Assembly: GCA_964343705.1 (NCBI GenBank)
Contig: CAYFJX010000006.1
Location: 70,956 to 134,955 of the forward strand
Origin: JAUSFM01 sp964343705
GTDB lineage: Archaea > Nanobdellota > Nanobdellia > Woesearchaeales > UBA12501
DNA: 64,000 bases
Direction: 5' to 3'
Made by a program: the position numbers and the translations under genes. Under the pieces are notes generated by a model. It was not told the origin of the DNA, searched no databases, and worked only from the letters and a program-made list of their open reading frames with translations. Below, piece after piece: positions 23,068-31,335 of this stretch (position 1 is the first letter of the stretch; every line of letters starts with the position of its first letter).

Positions 23068-24990
23068 TCAAACCTCATCAATCCCATTAAGACAATCAAG
23101 AATAATCTTCTTGCAATTACCAAGCTTGTCAGCTAGATTCTTATCGCCAGTTGCAGCTTGTATCTGTGTGATCTTATCAAGCATTTGCCTGAATAACCGA
23201 ATCAAATCACCTTCTAATAAATTAGTATTATGCAACAAGTCAAAGATAGTCATGCCTTCATAAGCAGGTACCAGCAACGCCGAGACACTCTTCAAGCTGT
23301 TCCACTTTCGCTCCCCTGACACTGACTTGTCACGAGCAAGCATTTTCCTCAAGTGCTTAACTTCTTTAGTAACATAGGTCTCGTAAAACTTGGTCTTTTC
23401 TCGTGGTTCATAACAAAAACATCCAAGAATCATGAGCATCTGGAACTCAGTCAATTGTTTGTAAAACTCTGTTGCAAAGATTTCACCAGTCAGTATCTCA
23501 TCTGCGTAGATCTTTGCACTAAACTCACCTTTCAAAGTCAGTCCAGCGTGGTCTACATAGTTGAACTTGACCAATTGCTTTTTTATCTTCTCAAACCGCC
23601 TATGTACCACACCTTTCTGTGCTAGGCTAAATGATTTTTTATATTTTTGAAACGTGTAAAAGTTCTTTGATAGTACTACATCAATCTCTTTTTGTGTGTG
23701 GTTTTTGATCAAATTCAAAACAGTATTAACACACAACCTAAATTGTGACTGTATTGGTTCAACATCAGCAGCAGTCATTTTTATAACTGTTCTATAATCA
23801 AAATCACGACGGTCCATCATGGCATACACAAAGCCCTGTTTATCTAATCCTCGGCGACCTGCTCGTCCAGCAATTTGGAAATACTCTTTAGAATTCAAAG
23901 GCCTAAAGTTTATGCCATCAAACTTACGCAATGACTCAAAACACACTGTTTTTGCAGGCATGTTAATACCTACAGCAAAGGTTTCAGTGGTGTACAACAC
24001 ATGCAGCAACCCAGCGCCAAATAATTCTTCAACAAGTTCTTTCAACAAAGGAATCAAGCCTGCATGGTGAAACCCAATGCCATACGGCAATGTTTGACGC
24101 AGCAAGCGTGTTGATGACAAGCTTCTAATTTCAGGTGATGCCTTGTCAAGTTTTTCTCGTACTCGCTTGCTAATCTCAGGATCAGTGCCAAACACTTTAC
24201 TTTTCATCAGTTCAACAGCGTTATCTTGGCACTTTTTCCGTGAAAAACAAAAAAAGAAGCAAGGAATCTTGTTGGTTATCTCTTTGACAAGGCTAACATG
24301 TGAGGGTCTTCGTACAAACTGACGTCGCCTTTTTGAACGTCGTTGTACATACTCGTAGCGAGGAATGTCTTTTACATCGCGGATTTCTTCAGCAGTACAA
24401 ATTCCTAGTTCACCATCATAAAACAGCTTTTCTAAGGGAACACTTCGTTTGTGGTGCTTGATTACTTTAACAGGGTGCTTGTTTACTGCTTCAATCCAAC
24501 GCGCAAACTCGCCTGCATTGGGAATAGTTGCTGACAAGCACACAAACCGCACATGAGGCAAGGAAAAAATAATAGATTCCTCCCACACATACCCACGCTC
24601 GCGGTCATTGATGTAATGTACTTCATCAAAAATAACATAGGACACAGCATCAAGCATAGGATCGTTGGTAATTGCCATGTTACGATAAATCTCAGTAGTC
24701 ATGATCAGAATAGAAGCGCTTGAGTTCTTAACAACATCACCAGTCAGCAAGCCCACATTCTCAGCTCCGTATGCTTCAGAAAACTCCTTGAACTTCTGGT
24801 TGGACAAGGCCTTAATCGGCGCTGTGTACACAACCTTGATGCCTTGCTGGACATCTTTAGAAATAATATAGTCTGCAATCAGTGTTTTTCCAGACCCAGT
24901 GGGGGCTGAAACAACTACTGATTCGTTCTTTTCAATAGCAGCAATTGCTTCTTCTTGAAACTTGTCTAATGTTAATCCTTTGAACTCCAT
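23068..24990 (-). CDS. Ski2/Mtr4-type DExH RNA helicase
   Basis: A 640-residue SF2 helicase. Motif I is APTGSGKT (29-36), Ia APIKALSNQK, Ib LLTGD, II DEVH (122-125), III SATIPN, the Ski2-like C-domain GIGFHHAGLIP, motif V TETFAVGINMPA and motif VI QIAGRAGRRG. The C-terminal part (about 400-640) is helical, as in the winged-helix and ratchet regions of Ski2-like enzymes, and lacks the Mtr4 arch. Ski2/Mtr4 helicases feed RNA to the exosome, so a role in RNA decay or processing is likely. The upstream aattaataaag at about 25012-25022 is a TATA candidate. Confidence 0.87.
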   Translation of the reverse strand: MEFKGLTLDKFQEEAIAAIEKNESVVVSAPTGSGKTLIADYIISKDVQQGIKVVYTAPIKALSNQKFKEFSEAYGAENVGLLTGDVVKNSSASILIMTTEIYRNMAITNDPMLDAVSYVIFDEVHYINDRERGYVWEESIIFSLPHVRFVCLSATIPNAGEFARWIEAVNKHPVKVIKHHKRSVPLEKLFYDGELGICTAEEIRDVKDIPRYEYVQRRSKRRRQFVRRPSHVSLVKEITNKIPCFFFCFSRKKCQDNAVELMKSKVFGTDPEISKRVREKLDKASPEIRSLSSTRLLRQTLPYGIGFHHAGLIPLLKELVEELFGAGLLHVLYTTETFAVGINMPAKTVCFESLRKFDGINFRPLNSKEYFQIAGRAGRRGLDKQGFVYAMMDRRDFDYRTVIKMTAADVEPIQSQFRLCVNTVLNLIKNHTQKEIDVVLSKNFYTFQKYKKSFSLAQKGVVHRRFEKIKKQLVKFNYVDHAGLTLKGEFSAKIYADEILTGEIFATEFYKQLTEFQMLMILGCFCYEPREKTKFYETYVTKEVKHLRKMLARDKSVSGERKWNSLKSVSALLVPAYEGMTIFDLLHNTNLLEGDLIRLFRQMLDKITQIQAATGDKNLADKLGNCKKIILDCLNGIDEV

Positions 24991-25106
24991 GCTTTCTTTT
25001 TATGAGCTTTTCTTTATTAATTCTTGTGTTCTTCAAATCTCTTTTTCACTACTTTCGGAAATCCTTCGTAGCCTTCGAAATTCTTTTGGAAAAGAGTGGG
25101 CAATGC

Positions 25107-25158
25107 TTATTAAGGGTTCTCAACAGAATTGATTCTTAATAAAAAAGCTTAAATATAA
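25107..25158 (+). promoter_or_regulatory. Promoter and candidate operator of the TumE/TumA-like pair
   Basis: A perfect 8-bp inverted repeat, ttattaag (25107-25114) and cttaataa (25135-25142), encloses a smaller one, ttct-caac-agaa (25117-25128). A TATA box, cttaaatata, follows at 25149-25158. The position just upstream of the TATA box fits an operator for the downstream HTH antitoxin; toxin-antitoxin operons are usually autorepressed. Confidence 0.4.
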
Positions 25159-25210
25159 GGTCAACTTTTAATGTTGACTATGGGGCTAAAAACAAAAAAA
25201 GAGGTTGGAT

Positions 25211-25531
25211 ATGCGGAGAAAAAAGTTTACTGTGCACCTAACGCACATAGACTGCTTAGATATTACACTGCTCTTAGAAGGGGGCAAGTTATTGTCATTT
25301 TCCATAAACTACCGAGCATGTATTGGCAGCACCTGGTACGAAATATATCGCGTCGATACATCTCATGGTCCGCTACACGAGCACAGGTTTTGGCACAGTC
25401 GAAAAATGAAAGAGCTTGTTGGCTATCCAACTTTAGCGCAGGCATATCTTCATTATTATTCTCTCATCACAGAGAATTACACTTTGTACAGAAAACTATT
25501 TGAGGAATCAAGCAAACATGAAAAAAACTAA
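25211..25531 (+). CDS. Putative TumE/DUF6516-like toxin
   Basis: A 106-residue protein with ITLLLEGGKLLSFSINYRA, then WYEIYRVDTSHGPLHEHRFW, where a Tyr-Arg-x-Asp is followed by His-rich sequence. This layout resembles the TumE-type toxin families of archaeal toxin-antitoxin systems (DUF6516 and related). ATG 25211 has gaggttg just upstream; another open frame over the same DNA (25171-25503) has no such support. It overlaps the HTH antitoxin gene by 14 nt. The toxin assignment relies mainly on the partner and moderate sequence resemblance. Confidence 0.6.
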   Translation: MRRKKFTVHLTHIDCLDITLLLEGGKLLSFSINYRACIGSTWYEIYRVDTSHGPLHEHRFWHSRKMKELVGYPTLAQAYLHYYSLITENYTLYRKLFEESSKHEKN

Positions 25532-25895
25532 CAACAAACATGCTGAAATGATGAATGATCTTACTGAACAATTGCTTAATGGTTCAATTGACATTCCTGA
25601 TAATGCTGCTATTTTTCTTGACCCAGTTGTGCTTGCAGCCGTATTCACCAAAAAAAGATTGGAATTGATAAGAACTATCAAAAAAAATAATCCCCAATCA
25701 ATTCAAGAACTCGCAAATCTCACTAAGCGCACTAAACAAGCAGTTGATCGTGATGTTAAATATCTTGAAGGTATGAACATCTTGGAATTGAGGAGCAAAG
25801 GTAAGGCAAAGGTTCCAAAAGTTAAAGCTCCTGTTTTGTTAGTTCAGTTGGTCCCAGTAAAAAAGAAAGAGTTAGTTATGTCAGGAGTTTGTTAA
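25518..25895 (+). CDS. HTH antitoxin of HVO_A0114/TumA type
   Basis: A 125-residue protein with a winged-HTH core: FTKKRLELIRTIKKNNP, then QSIQELANLTKRTKQAVDRDVKYLEGMNILELRSKGK. The phrase 'SIQELA...VDRDVKYLE..NI' matches the archaeal HVO_A0114-type antitoxin/transcriptional regulators that pair with TumE toxins. It starts at ATG 25518 inside the toxin gene's end, with tgagg upstream. It likely neutralises the toxin and represses the operon through the inverted repeat at 25107-25142. Confidence 0.7.
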   Translation: MKKTNNKHAEMMNDLTEQLLNGSIDIPDNAAIFLDPVVLAAVFTKKRLELIRTIKKNNPQSIQELANLTKRTKQAVDRDVKYLEGMNILELRSKGKAKVPKVKAPVLLVQLVPVKKKELVMSGVC

Positions 25896-25926
25896 TTAAA
25901 ATTGTCTATCTGGTACGAAAATCTCT

Positions 25927-26082
25927 TTACATCCAGCTTATCTCCAAGATCAAAATAATCAGGGCTAATGATATCAAAAATAGTAGCCAGCCATTGACCT
26001 TATACTTATTCCACAATTGGTGTATGAACGAAAATGTAAGAAAGATTAGTGGGGTTGAAAGTGACCTTATAGTCTCCTTCAT
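25927..26082 (-). CDS. 51-residue single-pass membrane protein
   Basis: MKETIRSLSTPLIFLTFSFI runs on to a second hydrophobic block (WLLFLISLALIILILEISW) and stops with TAA at 25927-25929. The ATG overlaps the TGA of the 256-residue membrane protein by 4 nt (ATGA), the arrangement used throughout the operons here. One or two membrane helices; function unknown. The overlap and composition make it more than a chance ORF, but it is short. Confidence 0.45.
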   Translation of the reverse strand: MKETIRSLSTPLIFLTFSFIHQLWNKYKVNGWLLFLISLALIILILEISWM

Positions 26083-26849
26083 ATTTTTTTTTGGCGGTGG
26101 TATGTGTTAGTAACAAAATCAAGATGAAGATACGTATTCCAATTGTGTGGCTGTGGCACTACATGAACTTTATTATCTCTAAAATAACTAGAAATATTTT
26201 GAATTGATCTGACTTCACCCACACTTAAAATTGAAATACAATCGCCCTTACATCCATACTTTCTCCCTTTATCAAAAACGAAAGACCATTTTTCCACTTT
26301 ATGATCTGGGTTTGTCGTAATAAAATACCTCCCAGAAAAATCAATTATTGGAGCTACAATTTCTACATCGGTACCATCATCGATTTTTACTCCGCATTTC
26401 CATTGTCGTCTTGTCGTTGATTTTGTCTTGCTACATGATTCACTCATGTTTTCACCATTCACCCTCAAATAGGGATTTGCATCAGCACCTATCGTCACAG
26501 AAAGAGACTCACCTTTCACTCCTTTTAAGCTAAGATACAAATTAGAATTAGTATACTCTATGTTAATTTTTTCGTAGCCTGAAGCGTTGTTTAAGATGAT
26601 TGGCTGGTAGTCATCATGGAATTGAGTATTTAATGTAGAAGCCATGTAATATGCAAAAAGAGAGACAAATAATAGGAAAAGGACCATTCTTAGGAGATGT
26701 TCTTTTTTAGTAGTAAGTATTAAAAATGAAAATTTTCTTTGAAGCTTTCTTTTAATTCTATTAACCTTTAGAGTGATTTTATCACCCAAAGGGGGTTGTA
26801 CTCTTTTTCTTTTCTTCTTACCTTCTTTCGTCTTCTTGCGCTTTGTCAT
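26079..26849 (-). CDS. Single-pass membrane protein, basic N-terminus, extracytoplasmic beta-rich domain
   Basis: A 256-residue protein with a very Lys/Arg-rich cytoplasmic segment (1-50, MTKRKKTKEGKKKRKRV), one hydrophobic helix (about 52-72) and a beta-rich outer domain with four Cys (CSKTKS...WKCG and YGCKGDC). Its start follows the stop of the phosphodiesterase-like gene directly, so it sits in the cysD-cysN operon. The domain is unrecognised; a role with the sulfate or phosphoester genes is only inference. Confidence 0.6.
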   Translation of the reverse strand: MTKRKKTKEGKKKRKRVQPPLGDKITLKVNRIKRKLQRKFSFLILTTKKEHLLRMVLFLLFVSLFAYYMASTLNTQFHDDYQPIILNNASGYEKINIEYTNSNLYLSLKGVKGESLSVTIGADANPYLRVNGENMSESCSKTKSTTRRQWKCGVKIDDGTDVEIVAPIIDFSGRYFITTNPDHKVEKWSFVFDKGRKYGCKGDCISILSVGEVRSIQNISSYFRDNKVHVVPQPHNWNTYLHLDFVTNTYHRQKKI

Positions 26850-27584
26850 CTATTCCTTCCATCCCTCAATAATCTTTCTAAAGTCAACAGGATTTAGCTT
26901 GCCTAAATCAATATCTTTATTCAAACTCCAGTATCCTTCCATGGTGTGATCTCCAAAGCGTCCTACACTTTTCATGCCATGATCTGCGATAATAAGGACG
27001 GTATCAACTTCTGGACGTGAACGTACATCTTCTGCAATTTCATCTAGTTCTTTGTAGACAATCTTCATCTTGATTTCCTTGCCAAAGCTCAAGTGTGCAA
27101 TGGTATCTGGCAGGGCAAAGTAGCCAAAGATAAGTTCTGGATGATCTTTGCCATTTCTTTTATTCTCACACGCCTCATCAAGATGTCTAAAAAAATCTTC
27201 TTTAACTTCTCTGTGATGCCGAAAACACTCTTTGTCATACTCTTCAATGGTGATTTGCTGTTGCATTGCTTGTGCCATTTGCTTCCTGTTAAGATCATGT
27301 GGTTCATCTTGGTAATTAAACCCTGGAACATCAATGGCAACATGCTTAAAATTGCTCAAAAATGTTTGTTCAACTGGCACTTGAAATCGCCACAGGCTTT
27401 CAGCTGCAAGAGCGTCTTTTTCAGTATTTTCTCCTTTTAAGAATGATGACCAAATACAAATTGTTCGTGGTTCAGAAAAGCCATCAAGATTGGTTATACC
27501 ATACTTTTCTTGCATTAAGTTTTTGAAGCCAAACTTTTCAACATAGGTGATTTCAAGTCCGTCATAGCCAAGAATGATAATCAT
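26850..27584 (-). CDS. Alkaline-phosphatase-superfamily phosphohydrolase/phosphodiesterase
   Basis: A 244-residue soluble enzyme of the AP superfamily (type I phosphodiesterase/phosphoglycerate-mutase-like branch). The metal-binding N-terminal Asp is in IIILGYDGLE, and the C-terminal metal ligands lie in LIIADHGMKS and FGDHTMEGYWS. It is short for the family (usually 400-500 residues) and may be a minimal form. It overlaps cysN by 4 nt. It could hydrolyse phosphoesters or sulfoesters; with cysDN, a role in removing a nucleotide by-product or in sulfate-ester metabolism is possible. Confidence 0.75.
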   Translation of the reverse strand: MIIILGYDGLEITYVEKFGFKNLMQEKYGITNLDGFSEPRTICIWSSFLKGENTEKDALAAESLWRFQVPVEQTFLSNFKHVAIDVPGFNYQDEPHDLNRKQMAQAMQQQITIEEYDKECFRHHREVKEDFFRHLDEACENKRNGKDHPELIFGYFALPDTIAHLSFGKEIKMKIVYKELDEIAEDVRSRPEVDTVLIIADHGMKSVGRFGDHTMEGYWSLNKDIDLGKLNPVDFRKIIEGWKE

Positions 27585-28807
27585 ACTATAATTCCACCTG
27601 CTGTTACATCATTTCCTCGGACCAGAACAAACCGTCCTAGTTCTTCAATAGCATTGAAGTTTTCAACAACAATTGGCTCGTCAGTTTTAATAACAACTTC
27701 ACCAACCTCTGTGTCTTGTAGCTGTGAAGCGTTTTCTTCCAATACTGTTAGATCTGATGAGTTAATTCGCTTTGAAATTCGCTCAATACGACAACCAACT
27801 TCCTGGGTCGCGCATTTCAGTGTTAATTTCTCATTAGCATCAAATGCTTGTTTGTCCATCCAGAACACTCGTGCATTAATTGTGTTGGTTACCGTTGGTG
27901 TTTCCTTTGTTACAACCTCTCCACGTTCAATAAAAAGTGGGTCATCAATAGTGATGCCTACGCTTTCACCTGCAGTGGCATTGGTTGGCTTTGCCAGGAA
28001 TTTTTCTACACTTTTGATCTTTGATGTTTTTCCTGAAGGTGAAAATACCACATTATCTCCGACAGTTACACTCCCTGATTCAACACGTCCAACAAGTATT
28101 CGCTTGTCATCAATCTTGTACACATCCTGTACAGGGAATCGTAATGGCTTGTTTTCCTGGGCCTTTTTGTTTTCAAATAAATCAAGTGCTTCAAGAATAG
28201 TGGGTCCAGTGTACCAATCCATTTTCTCTGCTTTCTTGGCAACATTATCCCCTTCTTTTGCAGAAATAGGAATGATTTGCTTTGGTGTAATACCTACTGT
28301 TCCTAGGAACGCAGTAATATCATTTTTTACTGTTTCAAACCGTGCAGCGTCATAGTCAACAGCATCCATCTTATTGATAACAACCATTACTTGTTTGAGT
28401 CCAAGCATACCTAGGATGTACGCGTGCCGTTTTGTTTGTTCTTCAACACCTTCTTTTGCAGATACAATGAGTACACCGGTGTCAGCCTGGCTTGCTCCAG
28501 TAATCATGTTTTTCAAAAACTCCTTGTGTCCAGGAGCGTCAATAATAATGTAATTCCTTTTGTCAGTGGAAAACCAACTTTGCGTGGTGTCAATGGTAAC
28601 ATTTTGCTCTCGTTCTTCAGCAAGACTATCGAGAACATAGGCAAATTCAATATCTTTCCCCAGCATTTCACATGTTTTCTTAACTTCTTCAATAACACCT
28701 TCAGGAAGGCTATCTGTATCATAAAAAAGTCTGCCAATAAGTGTGCTTTTTCCATGGTCAACATGACCAACAATAACAATCCGCATGAAGTTTTGTCGAA
28801 TGTCCAT
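27581..28807 (-). CDS. cysN: Sulfate adenylyltransferase large subunit (GTPase, CysN-like)
   Basis: A 408-residue EF-Tu-type GTPase. G1 is GHVDHGKST (14-22), followed by the CysN-like switch region REQNVTIDTTQSWF, G3 DAPGHKEF, and G4 NKMD, then two beta-barrel domains. CysN-type switch residues and the partner CysD separate it from EF-1A. With CysD it couples GTP hydrolysis to making adenosine 5'-phosphosulfate (APS) from ATP and sulfate. A gagagg Shine-Dalgarno precedes ATG 28807. In most genomes cysN directly follows cysD; here about 1.3 kb separates them. Confidence 0.82.
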   Translation of the reverse strand: MDIRQNFMRIVIVGHVDHGKSTLIGRLFYDTDSLPEGVIEEVKKTCEMLGKDIEFAYVLDSLAEEREQNVTIDTTQSWFSTDKRNYIIIDAPGHKEFLKNMITGASQADTGVLIVSAKEGVEEQTKRHAYILGMLGLKQVMVVINKMDAVDYDAARFETVKNDITAFLGTVGITPKQIIPISAKEGDNVAKKAEKMDWYTGPTILEALDLFENKKAQENKPLRFPVQDVYKIDDKRILVGRVESGSVTVGDNVVFSPSGKTSKIKSVEKFLAKPTNATAGESVGITIDDPLFIERGEVVTKETPTVTNTINARVFWMDKQAFDANEKLTLKCATQEVGCRIERISKRINSSDLTVLEENASQLQDTEVGEVVIKTDEPIVVENFNAIEELGRFVLVRGNDVTAGGIIV

Positions 28808-28809
28808 CT

Positions 28810-29199
28810 TTATTGCCTCTCTAATTCGGCTCCTCCACCTTTATCCAATAGGCTAAACCATAATTTTATTCTCTTTACTTTTTTAAACCAACCGAAATAT
28901 TTTTCATCCCAGGTTGGTTCTTCTGCTTTTCTTTGTAAATGATGGATCACATCATTTACAAATCTTTCAGTTTCCTCACCCATTGCTTGCCAATTCCCTC
29001 TGACAGTCCATTTCCCTTTTATCATGTTCAACCATCTTCTTTTTAGTCCTTTGGAGAAATCAGCTAGATCTTCTTTACAATAAATCTCAAGCTTTCCATG
29101 GGCCTTACTGAGTTGATTGTATTCCATGGCAAATGGATTGTGCGGGTTCTTTCTTCTTAACTCTCTTTTTAATAAGTTCTCATATTTTTTTGCTTTCAT
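28810..29199 (-). CDS. Hypothetical protein between endonuclease and cysN
   Basis: A 129-residue basic, helical protein (MKAKKYENLLKRELRRKNPH...) with several Trp and no known motif. It starts 2 nt after the LAGLIDADG endonuclease gene stop and ends 2 nt before cysN, so it belongs to the inserted segment. The composition (Lys/Arg-rich, no membrane helix) fits a nucleic-acid-binding accessory protein, but no function is recognised. It may have moved in with the endonuclease gene. Confidence 0.55.
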   Translation of the reverse strand: MKAKKYENLLKRELRRKNPHNPFAMEYNQLSKAHGKLEIYCKEDLADFSKGLKRRWLNMIKGKWTVRGNWQAMGEETERFVNDVIHHLQRKAEEPTWDEKYFGWFKKVKRIKLWFSLLDKGGGAELERQ

Positions 29200-29201
29200 T
29201 T

Positions 29202-30131
29202 TTATTTTACCTTATTTCCTGGATTTCTATGTGGGATAATTGATTCCACTTTCTTAAAGAAAATATCTGCATGTTTTGCTCTAATCCATATCTTATCTTT
29301 ATGAATGTTGTTACTTATATTCAAAGCATCAAGAAGACCGCTTACAAATTTCTTTTGTTCTGCATTATGGCTGCAGATTTGTGGGCAACCACAAGGATGC
29401 AAAGCTCCATCTGAGTCATAAAGACCTTTAAGATATTCCCATGCAACCTGTTTCTTAAGAAGCCACCTCTTCTTCTTTTGTGATGATAAAGATAGGTACC
29501 ACTGAATAAATTTTTTTGAAGAACCCCATACAAACCAATGACTTTTATTGTCTTTTTTAGCAAATTTCATATTTGAGTTAAAGCCAACCTTTCTCAATTT
29601 ATCTTTAAATTTTTCAGCAAATTCCTTTGTTTTTGTCTCTAAACCAAGAGTGTATGTCTTGTTAGTGTAACCATCCCCATCTAATACACCTAAGATATAG
29701 GCTAGTTCTTTACTTTTCTCAAAGTCTATTTTAATCAAGTTTTTCTTAGCTAAACACCTTAATCTATCTTTAATCTCTTTACTTGTATTATAATCTTTCT
29801 TTTTCCTTGCTAATTTCAACTTCATAGCTTTGAGTTTAATGGCGCTCCAAGTTCTATGGGGAAGTACACTCAAGAGTTCTTCCTTTGAAATGTTCAAGTA
29901 AGCCTTTTTTAGTATTTCTTCTTCTCTTGCATCCCATTTATTACTATTTCTACTTGCAATTCCATATCTAGTCATTAATTCAGATATGCCTGGCTGAGTC
30001 CAGCCAAAATGTTGAGCAATTTCTCTTTGAAGCATTCCACTTTTGTACAATTTCAGTACCTCATTCTTACCTGGTCTTTTTTTGCGATTTCTTGCCTTTC
30101 GCTCGTAAGGTTTTTGTAAATTTCGTTCCAT
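29202..30131 (-). CDS. Free-standing LAGLIDADG homing endonuclease
   Basis: A 309-residue endonuclease with two LAGLIDADG helices, AYILGVLDGDG (144-154) and EYLKGLYDSDG (232-242), each keeping the acidic catalytic residue. The N-terminus carries a HTH (about 23-58, KSGMLQREIAQHFGWTQPG) and a Myb/SANT-like segment (about 66-110) that could help DNA binding. It has no flanking intein or intron signals. It sits between cysD and cysN. Homing endonucleases of this type spread by cutting alleles that lack them. Confidence 0.9.
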   Translation of the reverse strand: MERNLQKPYERKARNRKKRPGKNEVLKLYKSGMLQREIAQHFGWTQPGISELMTRYGIASRNSNKWDAREEEILKKAYLNISKEELLSVLPHRTWSAIKLKAMKLKLARKKKDYNTSKEIKDRLRCLAKKNLIKIDFEKSKELAYILGVLDGDGYTNKTYTLGLETKTKEFAEKFKDKLRKVGFNSNMKFAKKDNKSHWFVWGSSKKFIQWYLSLSSQKKKRWLLKKQVAWEYLKGLYDSDGALHPCGCPQICSHNAEQKKFVSGLLDALNISNNIHKDKIWIRAKHADIFFKKVESIIPHRNPGNKVK

Positions 30132-30136
30132 AATCT

Positions 30137-30985
30137 TTAAAATATGCTTGAAGATATAAAATTTGTGATTATTAGGGGGATAATCATGTAGCCCAAAGCC
30201 CTTAGCTTTTGCATTGTGTAGGCCCGCTCCTTGTCTTGTGCTCGACCTGCACGCTCAGCACTTTTTGTGTTTTTCAATTCTTCAACAATTTGTGGTACTG
30301 TTGCAGCGTTTGAATCAATAGGTTTGGTGATTGGCATGCATCCTAAACTTCGGTACCGCTTGCCATCTTTTGCAAAGTACAATTCATTGCAAGGAATTCC
30401 TTCTCTCTGTGTGTACAGCCAAATGTCAAGTTCAGTCCAGTGAAGTAATGGGTGAATTCTCATGTGGTTTCCTGCGTCTTTTCGATTCTTGAATTGATCC
30501 CACAATTCTGCTGGCTGGTTTTTGTAATCCCACTTGAATTCCTCGTTTCGTGGGGAAAAATATCTTTCCTTTGCACGAATGCCGTGCTCATCTCGTCGAA
30601 TGCCAACAAATAATCCTTCAAACTGGTGTTTGACAATTGCTTTTTTGAGTGCCTGGGTTTTAAGTTGGTCGCAGCAGGTAAATGCGTCGTGGGTGGAGTA
30701 ACCTACACCGCGGGCAAGTGCTTCTTCATTTTTTTCTACAAGTAGTCGAAGCCCCCATTGTTGTGCCCAGTGATCACGAAATTTGTACATCTCAGGAAAC
30801 TTAAATGTGGTATCCAGGTGCATGACTGGAAAGGGTAGTTTGCCAAAGAAAGCTTTTCTACACAACCATAAGAGGGTGGTTGAGTCTTTTCCAATGCTCC
30901 ACAGTAAGGCGAGATTTTTGTATTGTTTGAATGCTTCTCTAATAATATAGATGCTTTTGCTTTCCAGTTCGTCAAGATGGTCCAT
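30137..30985 (-). CDS. cysD: Sulfate adenylyltransferase small subunit (CysD-like)
   Basis: A 282-residue PP-loop ATPase. N-terminus MDHLDELESKSIYIIREAF is typical of CysD; the PP-loop is SIGKDST, followed by HLDTTFKFPEMY and, near the C-terminus, SLGCMPITKPI and RAGRAQDKE. CysD adenylylates sulfate with CysN. Known CysD proteins end shortly after a GYF/GYM-like tripeptide; here GYM is followed by an extra hydrophobic tail IIPLIITNFISSSIF, which probably arose when the downstream endonuclease segment was inserted. ATG 30985 is preferred to GTG 30994 since ggtg lies at Shine-Dalgarno distance before it. Confidence 0.85.
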   Translation of the reverse strand: MDHLDELESKSIYIIREAFKQYKNLALLWSIGKDSTTLLWLCRKAFFGKLPFPVMHLDTTFKFPEMYKFRDHWAQQWGLRLLVEKNEEALARGVGYSTHDAFTCCDQLKTQALKKAIVKHQFEGLFVGIRRDEHGIRAKERYFSPRNEEFKWDYKNQPAELWDQFKNRKDAGNHMRIHPLLHWTELDIWLYTQREGIPCNELYFAKDGKRYRSLGCMPITKPIDSNAATVPQIVEELKNTKSAERAGRAQDKERAYTMQKLRALGYMIIPLIITNFISSSIF

Positions 30986-30994
30986 ATTGTTCAC

Positions 30995-31252
30995 CTAGTT
31001 AATATACCCCAGAGCTTTGAGTCGTTCTTTGACTTTTTCTTCATCTTCTTTTGAAAATGCTTCTTTTTCTGCTGGTTGCTCAGGAGCTTCCTTTTTCTCA
31101 ATGTTAGAAACAAGTTGTCGTAGTACGTACGTGACGTAACTGCTCACTGAATTAAAGCCAGTGCCTTCACACCGTTTTTTGATTTTTTCTGCCAATGGTT
31201 TTGGCAGTGATATAGTACTATAGCCGCTTTTGTTGTCTTTTTCCTCTGTCAT
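30995..31252 (-). CDS. Ribbon-helix-helix protein, first gene of the cysD operon
   Basis: An 85-residue protein. Residues about 13-50 (STISLPKPLAEKIKKRCEG then SVSSYVTYVLRQLVSNIE) fit an RHH (Arc/MetJ/CopG) fold: one strand and two helices. The rest is charged, ending KERLKALGYIN. It lies immediately before cysD (adjacent stop and start). A TATA box (ctttataaat) at about 31304-31313 and aggtg before the ATG are seen. It may be the operon's transcriptional regulator; its C-terminal RLKALGY motif resembles the tail KLRALGYM of CysD. Confidence 0.65.
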   Translation of the reverse strand: MTEEKDNKSGYSTISLPKPLAEKIKKRCEGTGFNSVSSYVTYVLRQLVSNIEKKEAPEQPAEKEAFSKEDEEKVKERLKALGYIN

Positions 31253-31335
31253 GTCTACACACCTAATTAAGTTTAATTATATCTCATTGAGAATTATTAT
31301 CGGATTTATAAAGATTGTGCGTTTCTAGAATACAA

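Noticed and set aside
25171..25503. 110-residue ORF overlapping the TumE-like toxin in another frame
   Set aside because: No Shine-Dalgarno, unusual composition, and the overlapping frame from 25211 has family resemblance, a ribosome-binding site and a coupled partner.
25889..26110. 73-residue plus-strand ORF after the antitoxin
   Set aside because: It runs antisense to the 51-residue and 256-residue minus-strand genes and has no ribosome-binding site or motif.
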